Source: an uncultured Sphingobacteriaceae bacterium
GTDB taxonomy: Bacteria > Bacteroidota > Bacteroidia > Sphingobacteriales > Sphingobacteriaceae
Length of the DNA stretch: 64,000 nucleotides
Assembly (NCBI GenBank): GCA_946887045.1
Contig: CAMPKC010000011.1
Location: 1 to 64,000, forward strand
Reading direction: 5' to 3'
This document shows positions 35,779 through 45,352 of this stretch, piece by piece. Each line of letters opens with the position of its first letter. The first letter of the stretch is position 1. The notes under the pieces are model-generated. The model was not told where the DNA came from. It searched no databases and saw only the letters and a list, made by a program, of their open reading frames with translations. A program made the translations under genes and the position numbers.

Positions 35779-38355
35779 CTAGGAATATCCCCGGGTCATT
35801 TTTGCAACTCTTTCTTCCAATGATTCGGTAGTCAGCTTTTCCCTTAAGCGATCAACCATAATTGGAAAAGCAAAAGGTGTAGGCTTATTGCTTTTCGTAA
35901 TAATAATTTTTAAATCTTGAATTCGCTTTAATGCTTCGCGTAAGCGAAACTCTTCCAGCTGAAACTGCAAGGCTTCGTTATACGCTTGACGCACCAACAC
36001 ATTGTCCGGCTCATACTCGGTAAATACCTCGAATAACAACGATGTTGATGCCTGCAAATGCCTGTTCTTCATTGTTTTTCCAGGGAAACCAGTAAAAACC
36101 AGTCCGGCAATATGAGCAATATCTCTAAATCTGCGCCTGGCCATTTCATTTGCATTTAAGCTATGCTGAATATCATCGAGTAAATTTTCTGAAGTAAATA
36201 GATCATTACCCAGGGCTTGCTCCAGCGGAATTTCTTCATCGCTGAGAAGTTCAAAACCATAATCATTCATGGCGATAGAAAAACTTGCGCTACGAATTCT
36301 GGCTATCCGGTAGGCAAACAATGAAGCCATTCCTTCATGAACCAATCTTCCTTCAAATGGGTAAAAGAAGAGATGGTACCCGTCTCTTGAAGTAAATTTC
36401 TCGATCAGAAACTCGTCTTTCATCGGCAAATGCGAAAGCCCGGCCTGCATATCAAATAAAGGCCTGAGGGTTTTAATTTCAATGTCCTCTTCCTTATGAT
36501 GAGCAACTTCATCCAGTTTTTGACGAAACATCGCAGAGAGTTGAGAAGACAAAGGAATTCTTCCGCCCATCCAGCTTGGTATTCTACCGTTCCGTTTAGG
36601 CGATTTCTTCACGAAGGCAGTCATGTCTTTCACCTTAACCAGTTCAAGGCTCCGCCCAGCGAACCAAAAGCTATCCCCGATTTTTAAGCGTGCGATAAAA
36701 TCCTCTTCAATTGACCCCAGATATCCTCCGGTAAGAAACTTTATTCGCATACTTACATCACCAACAATGGTCCCCATTGTTAAACGGTGTCGCATCGCAA
36801 CTTTACGACTGTTTACTTTGTAAAGCCCATTCTCAACTTCCACCTTTAGGTATTCATCATATGCCGATAAGGTTTTTCCCCCTTTGGTGATAAAGTCCAG
36901 AATCTGTGTAAACTCTTTATCGCTTAAATCCGCGAAAGCATAGGTAGTTTTAATTTCTTTAAAAACCTCGGCGGGTCGAAAGCCGTTTGATACAGCAAGG
37001 GTAACCAGGTACTGCGTTAACACGTCCATGGCTAATAAAATCGGATCTCGTGATTCGAAAATCTCTTCTACAATTGCCTGTTTAATTGCAGCTCCTTCCA
37101 GTAATTCTAAAGAATGTGTTGGTACAAACCAGGCTCTGGAGGTTGCTCCCGGATGGTGACCGCTTCGCCCGGCCCTTTGCATAAATCGGGCAACGCCCTT
37201 GGGGCTTCCCACTTGTATGACGGTATCAACTGGCCTGAAATCGACCCCCAAGTCTAAGCTTGAAGTACAAACAACCACTTTAAGCATTTCTGCATGCAAG
37301 GCTCCTTCAACCCAATTGCGCAATTCGTTATCTAAAGAGCCGTGATGCATAGCCATTATACCGGCATATTCAGGATATTTTTCGAGAATGGCCTGGTACC
37401 AGATCTCTGTTTGAGAGCGCGTATTGGTAAAAATAAGTGTGGTTTTACTCTGAGCCACAATCTCCATTACCTGCGGCAAAAGCTTTATGCCCAAATGCCC
37501 TGCCCAGGAAAATTCTTCTATATTCTCCGGGATGATAGAATTAATAACTATTTTTTTATCAAGTTTAGCCCGAATCATTTTAATCTGTTCGCGAGGCACA
37601 TCATTGCCTAATAAAACTTCTGCGGCCTGTTCTAAATTACCGATGGTGGCACTGATTCCCCAGATTTTGAGGGGTGGCAGGGGGGGTGTGGGGTGTGAGT
37701 TATGGATTGCAGGTTGTGAGTTGTGGGGTGTGGCTGGCGGGTTGGAGGTTGTGGCTTGAGGGATCTGGATCGTGGAAATTAATTCGGATTGGCAAGAAGG
37801 TGAATTATTGCGTAATGATTTTAGTTTCGATAAGCCCAGTTCCAGCTGCACGCCACGTTTTGTACCTAGTAACTCGTGCCATTCATCGGCCACAACAACT
37901 TGTAAGTTTTCAAATAGTTTAGGATAGTCTTTTTGGGCGAGCATAATATGCAGGCTTTCTGGCGTAGTGAGCAGAACTTCGGGGAGCCGCTTTTTTATTG
38001 CCGCCTTTTCTTTTGCTGACGTATCTCCCGTTCGGGCTGCTACGGTCCATGGCAAATCTAAATCATCCACCACTGTTTGCATGGCTTTACGAATATCGTT
38101 TGTGAGTGCCCGTAACGGCGTTATCCACAACATCAACAGTCCGTTATTCTTCCTTTTCTGATAATCTTCAGGATGCTTATTAATATAATCGGCGATGAAA
38201 GGAAGAAACATGGCAAATGTTTTTCCGCTGCCGGTTGGTGCGTTAAGCAGACCTGAATATCCTGTAAGGAAAGCAGTTTCCATCTCCTTTTGAAAAGGAA
38301 ATTGATGCCATCTTTTTGTCTGGAACCATTCGGAAATTACTGCTTCGCCTTTCAT
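35779..38355 (-). CDS. Lhr-like DEXH-box helicase, ligase-associated
   Basis: 858 residues. Superfamily 2 motifs in order: I APTGSGKTFAMFLPF, Ia ITPLRALTND, Ic LLTTPESLHIMLAQ, II VVADEWHELLGTKRG, III WGISATIGN, IV LIFTNTRSQTE, V VVCTSSLDLGVDFRPVD and VI MQRAGRSGH. The C-terminal Lhr-core domains follow. It belongs to the conserved set of ligase-associated DNA-damage-response proteins. Unusual: a Pro/His/Ser/Thr-rich insert of about 43 residues (about 184-227) between motifs II and III, encoded by repetitive DNA. It is the last gene of the minus-strand repair operon. Confidence 0.93.
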   Translation of the reverse strand: MKGEAVISEWFQTKRWHQFPFQKEMETAFLTGYSGLLNAPTGSGKTFAMFLPFIADYINKHPEDYQKRKNNGLLMLWITPLRALTNDIRKAMQTVVDDLDLPWTVAARTGDTSAKEKAAIKKRLPEVLLTTPESLHIMLAQKDYPKLFENLQVVVADEWHELLGTKRGVQLELGLSKLKSLRNNSPSCQSELISTIQIPQATTSNPPATPHNSQPAIHNSHPTPPLPPLKIWGISATIGNLEQAAEVLLGNDVPREQIKMIRAKLDKKIVINSIIPENIEEFSWAGHLGIKLLPQVMEIVAQSKTTLIFTNTRSQTEIWYQAILEKYPEYAGIMAMHHGSLDNELRNWVEGALHAEMLKVVVCTSSLDLGVDFRPVDTVIQVGSPKGVARFMQRAGRSGHHPGATSRAWFVPTHSLELLEGAAIKQAIVEEIFESRDPILLAMDVLTQYLVTLAVSNGFRPAEVFKEIKTTYAFADLSDKEFTQILDFITKGGKTLSAYDEYLKVEVENGLYKVNSRKVAMRHRLTMGTIVGDVSMRIKFLTGGYLGSIEEDFIARLKIGDSFWFAGRSLELVKVKDMTAFVKKSPKRNGRIPSWMGGRIPLSSQLSAMFRQKLDEVAHHKEEDIEIKTLRPLFDMQAGLSHLPMKDEFLIEKFTSRDGYHLFFYPFEGRLVHEGMASLFAYRIARIRSASFSIAMNDYGFELLSDEEIPLEQALGNDLFTSENLLDDIQHSLNANEMARRRFRDIAHIAGLVFTGFPGKTMKNRHLQASTSLLFEVFTEYEPDNVLVRQAYNEALQFQLEEFRLREALKRIQDLKIIITKSNKPTPFAFPIMVDRLREKLTTESLEERVAKMTRGYS
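37674..37803 (-). repeat. Repetitive GT-rich insertion inside the helicase gene
   Basis: About 130 bases built of degenerate repeats of GGTTGTGAGTTGTGGGGTG-like units on the + strand (C/A-rich on the coding strand). They encode a low-complexity Pro/His/Thr/Asn peptide. The reading frame is kept, so it is an in-frame expansion or insertion. Confidence 0.7.
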
Positions 38356-38387
38356 TAACAGAGAAATGATAAACGCAATAATTGTGT

Positions 38388-38993
38388 TTATCTAAGTTTA
38401 GTGCCTTCGTAGATATCTTTAAGTGGAATACTTATTTCAAGCGTTGGAATTACCAGAATATCGTTTTCTGCTTTATATTCTTCCAGCTCCCAATGCTGAC
38501 TTTCATTTAAACGAAAAGTTTCAATGTTTATTGACTCAGAATCAACCAAAATATATTCCTTGAGTGATGGTATATCCCGATAGAGCTTAAATTTTACACC
38601 TCTATCGTAGTTTTGGGTAGACTCTGATAAAATTTCAATAAGAATGGTGGGTTCTGTTGCTGAAAACGTTTCATCCTGACTAGCAGATGTAAATTCCTTA
38701 CAAATTATAGAAATATCAGGGTATGTATAAAGTGTATTTTGAGGAATATGAATTCTTAGATCACTGCCATAAGGTTTACAAGGCTTACCTTTTAATTGGA
38801 TTCCGAGCTCGGTAAACAAATTACTAAAAATCTCATTATGGTTTTGACTGGCGCCTGCCATAGCAAATATCTCACCTTCAAAGAACTCATGTTTCTGTTG
38901 AGACTCCTTTTCAAATCGAAGATATTCTTCTACTGTAAGTATTTTCTTACCATAAGCAATTGCAGGTTCTCTTACTTCAAAATCCATATGCAT
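38388..38993 (-). CDS. Uma2 family endonuclease (DUF820)
   Basis: 201 residues. Uma2 signatures: [14 protein letters not shown] opening ([13 protein letters not shown]), [43 protein letters not shown] and [35 protein letters not shown]. These give the PD-(D/E)XK-like nuclease core with Asp, Glu and Lys residues. It lies 32 bp before the helicase and 37 bp after the ligase, in the same direction, so it is an unusual guest in the repair operon. Uma2 genes are often transposon-associated or dispersed. Function unproven. Confidence 0.88.
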   Translation of the reverse strand: MHMDFEVREPAIAYGKKILTVEEYLRFEKESQQKHEFFEGEIFAMAGASQNHNEIFSNLFTELGIQLKGKPCKPYGSDLRIHIPQNTLYTYPDISIICKEFTSASQDETFSATEPTILIEILSESTQNYDRGVKFKLYRDIPSLKEYILVDSESINIETFRLNESQHWELEEYKAENDILVIPTLEISIPLKDIYEGTKLR

Positions 38994-39030
38994 AAATTAA
39001 TTAGTAAAAATACATAAAAATAATTGGGCT

Positions 39031-40641
39031 TTAAAGCATCGACTTAAGCGTGTTTAAAGTATCGGCATCCTCTATTTTTTTATCATGCCTCCAGCGTAAA
39101 ATCCGCGGAAACCGTAAGGCGATGCCGGATTTATGCCTGTTTGATCGATTGATTCCTTCAAAACCAATCTCAAAAACCATTTCCGGTTTAACGGTTCTAA
39201 CCGGGCCAAATTTCTCGAGCGTATTTCGCTTTACGAAGGCATCAACCTGCTTAATTTCTTTATCCGTTAAGCCGGAATATGCTTTGGCAAAAGCCACAAG
39301 TTTATCGCCATCCCAAACGGCAAAAGTATAGTCAGTATATAGATCTGCCCGTCGGCCGTGGCCTTTTTGAGCATAGATCATTACAGCATCTACAGAAAGG
39401 GGATCAATTTTCCATTTCCACCAATCGCCGCGTTTTCTGCCTGTTTGATAAACAGAATCCAACCTTTTAAGCATGAAACCTTCAGCATGATTCTCTCGGG
39501 CCTGCAAACGAAGATCATATAAATGTTTCCAGTTGTCAAATTCAACAATCGGCGATAGCTGAAAGGTATTTTTGAAAGGATTTATATGATGTAACTTCTC
39601 CAGCATCGACCTCCGATGTTTGAATGGCATCGAGCGAATGTCATCAGCGTCGAACTCCAGGCAGTCGTATGCAATAAATGCCATGGGACTTTCAGCCAAA
39701 ATCTTTTTAGACAAGTTTTTGCGCCCGATTCTGGTTTGAAGTACGTTGAACGGCAGCGGTTTATTATCTGCAAAACAGATAGCCTCGCCGTCAAGAACCG
39801 TCCCATCCGGAAGCTCCGAAACGAAGGCATGCAGCTCAGGAAACTTCTCCGTCGCCAGTTCTTCTCCTCTGGTCCATATAAATATTTCACCTTGTCTGAA
39901 GATTATCTGCGCTCGTATTCCATCCCATTTCCACTCGGCCTGCCAGTTTACCGGATCTCCCAAATCCTGCGCAATTTCTTCTGCAGATTTGGCTTTATCC
40001 GAGGTTTCCTGTATCGCGTAAGCAAGGCAAAATGGATAGGGTCTCGAAGCGTCATCCGAGGCATCTTCCTCCTGAATTAGTTTATGAAAGCTGAAAGTAT
40101 CCGGATTCCAGTTCCCCATGATCCGGTGTGTTAAAACGTTAGGCCTTAAACCGGATATTTCAGACAGCGCTTTCACAATTAAGCTCTGAGAAACTCCAAT
40201 TCTGAAACTTCCCGTCAATATTTTGTTAAAAACAAAACGCTCCTGCTGGTTCATCGACAGCCACGAATTCACCAGCCAGCTCTTACGCTCACCTTCCGTA
40301 AAGCTGCTGAGTTCGTTAATTTCCCTTATCCATTCTGACAGAGATTTGCCATGACTACTATCACCTTCCGGCAGCAATAATGCTATGGTTTCGCCAAGAT
40401 CGCCAACTACCTGATAACTTTCGTCAAACAACCATTGCGGAATGTTTGCCATTTCCTGCGCCCAGGTTTTAACTAAAGTAGAGTTGATTTGCCGCTTGGG
40501 TTTCCGACCTGTAAACAGAGCCAGCGTATGAATTTTATCTTCGTCACAAACGCTAACGAAGTAGTCTTTTAAAACCTCCACTTTCGCATTGGTTTTATTT
40601 GTTTCGTCTAACAGAGTAAAAAGCCGGGCGAAATCTTTCAT
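39031..40641 (-). CDS. ATP-dependent DNA ligase, ligase-associated damage response type
   Basis: 536 residues. N-terminal helical DNA-binding domain (1-200). Adenylation domain with nucleotidyl-Lys motif I EWKWDGIRAQI (near residue 235), motif III PDGTVLDGEAI, motif IV EGFMLKRLDSVYQ, motif V WWKWKIDPLSVDAV. OB-fold C-terminus (KPEMVFEIGFEGINRS). It overlaps the exonuclease gene by 4 bp, a stable pairing in bacteria with this repair system. It should seal nicks left by the associated nuclease and helicase. Confidence 0.94.
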   Translation of the reverse strand: MKDFARLFTLLDETNKTNAKVEVLKDYFVSVCDEDKIHTLALFTGRKPKRQINSTLVKTWAQEMANIPQWLFDESYQVVGDLGETIALLLPEGDSSHGKSLSEWIREINELSSFTEGERKSWLVNSWLSMNQQERFVFNKILTGSFRIGVSQSLIVKALSEISGLRPNVLTHRIMGNWNPDTFSFHKLIQEEDASDDASRPYPFCLAYAIQETSDKAKSAEEIAQDLGDPVNWQAEWKWDGIRAQIIFRQGEIFIWTRGEELATEKFPELHAFVSELPDGTVLDGEAICFADNKPLPFNVLQTRIGRKNLSKKILAESPMAFIAYDCLEFDADDIRSMPFKHRRSMLEKLHHINPFKNTFQLSPIVEFDNWKHLYDLRLQARENHAEGFMLKRLDSVYQTGRKRGDWWKWKIDPLSVDAVMIYAQKGHGRRADLYTDYTFAVWDGDKLVAFAKAYSGLTDKEIKQVDAFVKRNTLEKFGPVRTVKPEMVFEIGFEGINRSNRHKSGIALRFPRILRWRHDKKIEDADTLNTLKSML

Positions 40642-41732
40642 AAGACATCTCCTAAATCTTCTTTTAAAGAGAATGTTTCGCCCTTCGCAGAGTTATCCGA
40701 ATTTACCGATTCTACATCCGGCGCAATAAACTCCTCTTCTATCGCTTCATCGTCTCCGTAATTCGTATGTGCCTCGAATGCCCTATACCCACGTTCTGAC
40801 AGATAACGGGTAAACGACGCAGTGTAGCCATGGGTAAGCCGTACACACTCGCATCCGGTGGCATCAATAGCTTTTATTAGCCCTTCCCAGTCGGCATGAT
40901 CTGAAAGAACAAAACCTCTGTCGGCAGCCATACGTCTCTTTGCTCCGCGAAGCGCCATCCAGCCCGAACAATATCCAAAAGCGTATGGCTGAAACCTCCT
41001 TAGCCAGGGCGATCCCAGGGCAGAAGGGGGACAAATTATTATTGCTTTTTTTAACTGATCCTTTTTTACTTCTGAAGTAATGCGTGTTGCCGGAGGGAGC
41101 TTTACGCCATTTCTTTCAAGCGCGTCATGGGTATTGGCAATAGCGCCATGGAGAAAAATCTTGCCAACGGACAAATCAAGGTGTTGAATAATGCGTTGGG
41201 CTTTTCCTAGTGAATAACCGGCGATAACTGCCACCTTCCCTTCCTCTGCATTTAGCTTCCACCAGTCATTTATATCCTGATGCACCACTGCCGGATCTTT
41301 CCATTTATAAACCGGCATCCCGAACGTGCACTCAGAAATAAACGTATGGCATTTTACCGGTTCAAAGGGGGTTGAAATACCATCGTCTTCAAGTTTATAA
41401 TCGCCTGAAGCAACCCATACTTCTCCTTTATACTCTACCCGAATTTGTGCCGAACCTATTATATGTCCCGCGGGATAAAAAGAGATAGTAACACCATTCT
41501 TTTGAACCCGTTCGGCATATTCTACCGTTTGAAGCTTAATATCACCCAAGCGGTATTTTAACACTTCACGTGATAAATGATGTGCCAAATAACGTTTATT
41601 TCCCCATCTGGCATGGTCTGAATGCGCGTGTGTGATTACTGCATCGTCAACAGGTTTCCAGGGATCGATGTAAAAGTTACCGGCTTCGCAATATATTCCG
41701 CAATCATTAAACTGAAGAAGTGGTTTGGCCAT
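40638..41732 (-). CDS. Ligase-associated metallo-beta-lactamase-fold exonuclease
   Basis: 364 residues. The SNM1/CPSF-like metallo-beta-lactamase core is visible: THAHSDHARWG (zinc ligands), YPAGHIIGSAQIRVEYKG, SGDYKLEDDG, FISECTFGMP, a beta-CASP domain with VIAGYSLGKAQRI and LSDHADWEGLIKAI. These enzymes process DNA ends. It is the first gene of the operon, followed by the ligase with a 4-bp overlap. The fourth usual partner (PdeM-type metallophosphoesterase) is not found in this cluster. Confidence 0.92.
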   Translation of the reverse strand: MAKPLLQFNDCGIYCEAGNFYIDPWKPVDDAVITHAHSDHARWGNKRYLAHHLSREVLKYRLGDIKLQTVEYAERVQKNGVTISFYPAGHIIGSAQIRVEYKGEVWVASGDYKLEDDGISTPFEPVKCHTFISECTFGMPVYKWKDPAVVHQDINDWWKLNAEEGKVAVIAGYSLGKAQRIIQHLDLSVGKIFLHGAIANTHDALERNGVKLPPATRITSEVKKDQLKKAIIICPPSALGSPWLRRFQPYAFGYCSGWMALRGAKRRMAADRGFVLSDHADWEGLIKAIDATGCECVRLTHGYTASFTRYLSERGYRAFEAHTNYGDDEAIEEEFIAPDVESVNSDNSAKGETFSLKEDLGDVL

Positions 41733-41771
41733 AAATATTAAACCTTGAACGGGTATTAAGGTTTTAAAATC

Positions 41772-41798
41772 AAAAAAGCCCGGCTTTCGCCAGGCTTC
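41772..41798 (-). terminator. Terminator of the C-terminal processing protease gene
   Basis: On the minus strand AAGCCTGGC-GAAA-GCCGGGCTT with one G-U pair and a GAAA tetraloop is followed by TTTTTTG, just after the protease stop codon. Confidence 0.8.
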
Positions 41799-41817
41799 TT
41801 GTAGAAATATTAATCAC

Positions 41818-44064
41818 TTAATATCTTAAGCTATATTTTCCCGATTCATTTAGATTAATATAATCAGCCATTACTTTCAAGCTCTCATCCTGAATAAAAT
41901 CATTGTCTTGTTTCGGAGCCACCTCACCTTTTTTCAAAGGAGGTAATCCTTGCAAGGCCCGGCGCTGATTAGTACGTGTCAAATTAATCGCTTCCTGTTC
42001 GTCTCTCTCTTTTTTAAGCTGAACTTCATTAAGAGTTACAGAATTTTCTTCTTCGCGCTTTTTAAACTGCTGAATATCTTCTAATAAATATTTGTATTCT
42101 GTCGATACCTTCATTCTCGCTTCATGCTGCTTCGCTAAAAGCGGTTTAATCGGATTTAAATTTGACACAGCACTAAATGGAGCAGGCTTGATTCGGTCAA
42201 ACGGCAAGGCCGAAGGCTCAGAGCTTTCGCCGTATTTTTCGGCAGGATAAATCATCGGAAACTCGATATCCGGAATTACACCTTTATGTTGGGTACTGCT
42301 TCCGTTGATACGATAAAACTTAGCCATTGTCAAATTAATCTGTCCGAATTTAGGCGCAGCAGTTGAAGAAACTACATTACCATTATTATTTGATGCGGAT
42401 CCGCTTTTTGCTTTGAGCAGAATTTCATCCACCGTGGTGATAAACTTCGACATATCGATGGCAGATTGCACTGTTCCCTTCCCGTATGTTTGAGTCCCCA
42501 TAATTACACCACGCCCGTAATCCTGAATGGCTGCCGCGAATATTTCGGAAGCAGAAGCACTAAAACGATCGATCATTACACCCACCGGACCTGTCCATGC
42601 AATGGCAGGGTCATCGTCGGAGTTTACTTCAATTTTCCGCGTATCTTTAACCTGAACAACCGGACCGGTTTTTATAAATAATCCGGTCAGCTCAATTGCT
42701 TCGATTAATGATCCGCCACCGTTACTACGCAAGTCGATCACAATACCATCAACATTTTGCTGTTTAAGAGTATCCAGAATAAGCCTCACATCTCTGGTGG
42801 TGCTTTTATAATTAGGGTCTCCTGATTGATATGCTTTGAAATCCAGATAGAAACCAGGAATATCAATTACACCAATTTTATAAGTTTTACCATCAGAAAC
42901 CACAGTTTTAATAGTTTTTTTAGCCGATTGCTCTTCAAGTACCACCCTGTCACGAACAATCGAGATTATTTTAGGCTCAGAAGAAAGCTCCTGTCCTGCA
43001 GGGATAATTTTTAATCTTACTGTAGTTCCTTTTGGACCTTTGATTATTTGAACAGTGTTATCCAGTCGCCATCCGATAATATCTACGAACTCTTCGTTAC
43101 CTTGGGCAACTGCAATGATTCTATCGCCAGCATTTAGTGTTTTTGCTTTAAATGCAGGTCCTCCGGGGACAACAGAGGCTACCTTAACAACTTCATTCTC
43201 TAACTGTAAAGTAGCACCAATACCAGTGAAACTTCTCGCCATTTCTTCATTAAACTCCTGGGCCTTTGTTGGAACAAGATAATTAGTATGCGGATCTACA
43301 GACTGTGTGAAGGAATCCATTATTATCTGAAATGCGTCCTGACTGTTTGTCTTCTTCGCTTGAGATAAAAGATTTTGGTACCGCTTCTTTAAGGTTTCGC
43401 GGCTTTTAACAAGCGACGTATCTTTCTGGCCGGATCCATTGCCCAGGCTATCCACCACCCTCGAATCTGGTCTGACTTTGCCAACTGCCTTGGTGGAGGC
43501 GCCGCTAGCAATTCGCAGATTTAATAAATCATATTTAATTCTTTTACGCCATAAATCGTCTGCCTCGGCCGTTGATTTTAACCAAGGCAATTTCTCACGA
43601 TTATACACGTAGACTTCATTTTTAGTATAATCAACAGGCTTATCTATTTGAGATATCGAAAATTTAATGCGCTCCTCATAACGTTTTTGAAAAACGTTAA
43701 ATATTTTAAAGAATGCGCTTAAATCGCCCGCTCTAAGGTAATCATCTAATTTGGTTCGGTATTGCTGAAACTCTTTCACATCACTTGCAAGTAAGTAATT
43801 ACGCGAAGGATCAAGTCTTTTTAAATAACTATCGAAAATTACATTTGACAAAGAGTCGTCAATTTTCACTCGCTTATAGTTGTAAGTTTCCATCACCTTA
43901 ACCAGTTCTTTTGCAACCAACTGCTGCTGGGGTTCCGGAGAAAGATTATTTGAGCCATCTACATTAGTATTTACACGTAAATTGGCTTTGCAGGCGAAGG
44001 CTGCCACGATAAACAAAGCCAAAAATAATTTATTCAGCATCTTTTTAAATGATTTAAAATCCAT
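41818..44064 (-). CDS. C-terminal processing peptidase (Tsp/Prc type, S41)
   Basis: 748 residues. Lipoprotein-like signal (LNKLFLALFIVAAFAC; a later ATG at 44040 is also possible). DUF3340-like N-terminal domain (1-200), PDZ (about 240-320, FTGIGATLQLENEVVKVASVV), the S41 protease with VIDLRSNGGGSLIEAIELTG, catalytic Ser in RFSASASEIFAAAIQDYGRG and Lys in GKGTVQS, and a C-terminal DUF3340-like domain with KKREEENSVTLNE. Long Tsp/Prc proteins degrade or trim periplasmic proteins. Confidence 0.93.
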   Translation of the reverse strand: MDFKSFKKMLNKLFLALFIVAAFACKANLRVNTNVDGSNNLSPEPQQQLVAKELVKVMETYNYKRVKIDDSLSNVIFDSYLKRLDPSRNYLLASDVKEFQQYRTKLDDYLRAGDLSAFFKIFNVFQKRYEERIKFSISQIDKPVDYTKNEVYVYNREKLPWLKSTAEADDLWRKRIKYDLLNLRIASGASTKAVGKVRPDSRVVDSLGNGSGQKDTSLVKSRETLKKRYQNLLSQAKKTNSQDAFQIIMDSFTQSVDPHTNYLVPTKAQEFNEEMARSFTGIGATLQLENEVVKVASVVPGGPAFKAKTLNAGDRIIAVAQGNEEFVDIIGWRLDNTVQIIKGPKGTTVRLKIIPAGQELSSEPKIISIVRDRVVLEEQSAKKTIKTVVSDGKTYKIGVIDIPGFYLDFKAYQSGDPNYKSTTRDVRLILDTLKQQNVDGIVIDLRSNGGGSLIEAIELTGLFIKTGPVVQVKDTRKIEVNSDDDPAIAWTGPVGVMIDRFSASASEIFAAAIQDYGRGVIMGTQTYGKGTVQSAIDMSKFITTVDEILLKAKSGSASNNNGNVVSSTAAPKFGQINLTMAKFYRINGSSTQHKGVIPDIEFPMIYPAEKYGESSEPSALPFDRIKPAPFSAVSNLNPIKPLLAKQHEARMKVSTEYKYLLEDIQQFKKREEENSVTLNEVQLKKERDEQEAINLTRTNQRRALQGLPPLKKGEVAPKQDNDFIQDESLKVMADYINLNESGKYSLRY

Positions 44065-44111
44065 TGTTACCTTAACTCTATCGATTTTTATACCAGAGTT
44101 TATATTAAATG

Positions 44112-44141
44112 AAAAAGAGACAGTTTTGTTACTGCCTCTTT
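44112..44141 (-). terminator. Terminator after TPR gene
   Basis: Inverted repeat AAAGAGACAG / CTGCCTCTTT (one G-U pair on the minus strand) with an 8-nt loop. T-run follows on the minus strand, about 90 bp after the TPR gene stop. Confidence 0.6.
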
Positions 44142-44228
44142 TGTAAACAAGTATAAATCAAAAATAGTATTTATACCAGTTATAAATTATTTCAAATGAA
44201 ATAAAATTGCTTTGCAAAGACAGGCGAA

Positions 44229-45305
44229 TCAGAGCTTATTGGTTTTTAACCAGGTTTCCCTGAATATGCTGTACTTATCTAAAGCTGCTCCTGCCGCAGG
44301 ATAATCACCTAACTGGCTATATGTTTCGCCCAGATCGGCGTTTATTTCAACCAGCTTAGCCAGGTAATTATTCTTCAAGGCGAGGTCTTCGGCATCCTTA
44401 TAATCCTGTAAGGCGCCGGCATAATCACCTAATGCGTTTTTCACTCTTCCTAAACCTGCTAAACTGTTTATCATAGCTTGATTATCGAATAGTTTAACTG
44501 CCATTATCTTCGACTGAATGTAAAACCACTTTGCTTCCGAATAACGCTTTTGATGAAAATACATATCCGCAAGGCTCTGGAAACAGTTCATCCGACCTAC
44601 TTTATTTCCCGTACGCTGAAATAAGGGGAAAGCCTTTTTAAGAATGTAATATTCGCTTTCTTTATATTTTTCCTGCATAAATTTCATTGATGCAATATCA
44701 AGATATGCGTTAGCTGCGGTGGCGGTTTTCTTCAGGCTTAAATTTGCAGATACAAAATGCTCGGCGAATTTTATTGCCAAATCATATTGCCCATTCATTT
44801 TGTAAATGGCCGTTAGATTTTCAGCTATTTTGACGATGCCAGCATTATCCCTGATTATTTCCTTCAACTTTAGAGCCTCATTGAAATAATAAATAGCTTT
44901 ATCAGGTTGACCGTAGCGTCCATAGTAAACACCGTATGTACTGTAAATAAGTGCCTGGCTTTTTATATCGCCGGCTTTGATGTAATCGGAAAGCACCTCT
45001 TCAAGAGTACCAATCAACCGTGCATCAGGTTCAATGGCGGTTTCCGTTCTAAGAAGAAGTGTGTTGAGAAGTAATATATTCTGGCGACTGATAAAATCAG
45101 CCTGTTCCGTATTTTTCTTTTTTAATCTGTCGAAAATTAACAACTTTTTTAAAAGGGTGGAATCTACAGGTGGAGGAAGGATAAGTTCGGGGGGGCCGAT
45201 TAGTACTTTTGGCTTAACCATCAGGGTATCAGCAGAAGATGCTGAATTAAATAATAAGACCAATAAAATTAAACTCAAAAAACTTTTTATCATATTTTTC
45301 GTCAT
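44229..45305 (-). CDS. Secreted TPR-repeat protein (first of two related genes)
   Basis: 358 residues with a signal peptide (SLILLVLLFNSASSA). About six TPR units from residue 95 on: LIYSTYGVYYGRYGQPDKAI, AEWNLTA-type repeats, LADMYFHQKRYSEAKWFYIQ, GLGRVKNALGDYAGALQDYK, DLGETYSQLGDYPAAG. It shares local similarity and layout with the next gene, suggesting a duplication. No catalytic domain. Probably a periplasmic scaffold. Confidence 0.8.
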   Translation of the reverse strand: MTKNMIKSFLSLILLVLLFNSASSADTLMVKPKVLIGPPELILPPPVDSTLLKKLLIFDRLKKKNTEQADFISRQNILLLNTLLLRTETAIEPDARLIGTLEEVLSDYIKAGDIKSQALIYSTYGVYYGRYGQPDKAIYYFNEALKLKEIIRDNAGIVKIAENLTAIYKMNGQYDLAIKFAEHFVSANLSLKKTATAANAYLDIASMKFMQEKYKESEYYILKKAFPLFQRTGNKVGRMNCFQSLADMYFHQKRYSEAKWFYIQSKIMAVKLFDNQAMINSLAGLGRVKNALGDYAGALQDYKDAEDLALKNNYLAKLVEINADLGETYSQLGDYPAAGAALDKYSIFRETWLKTNKL

Positions 45306-45352
45306 GCAGACAAGCTGTAAAGATAGGCTTTACAACGAACCCGATACATATC

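Noticed and set aside
37674..37803. Repeat array in the helicase considered as CRISPR
   Set aside because: Units are short, irregular and without unique spacers, and they are translated in frame; no cas genes are near.
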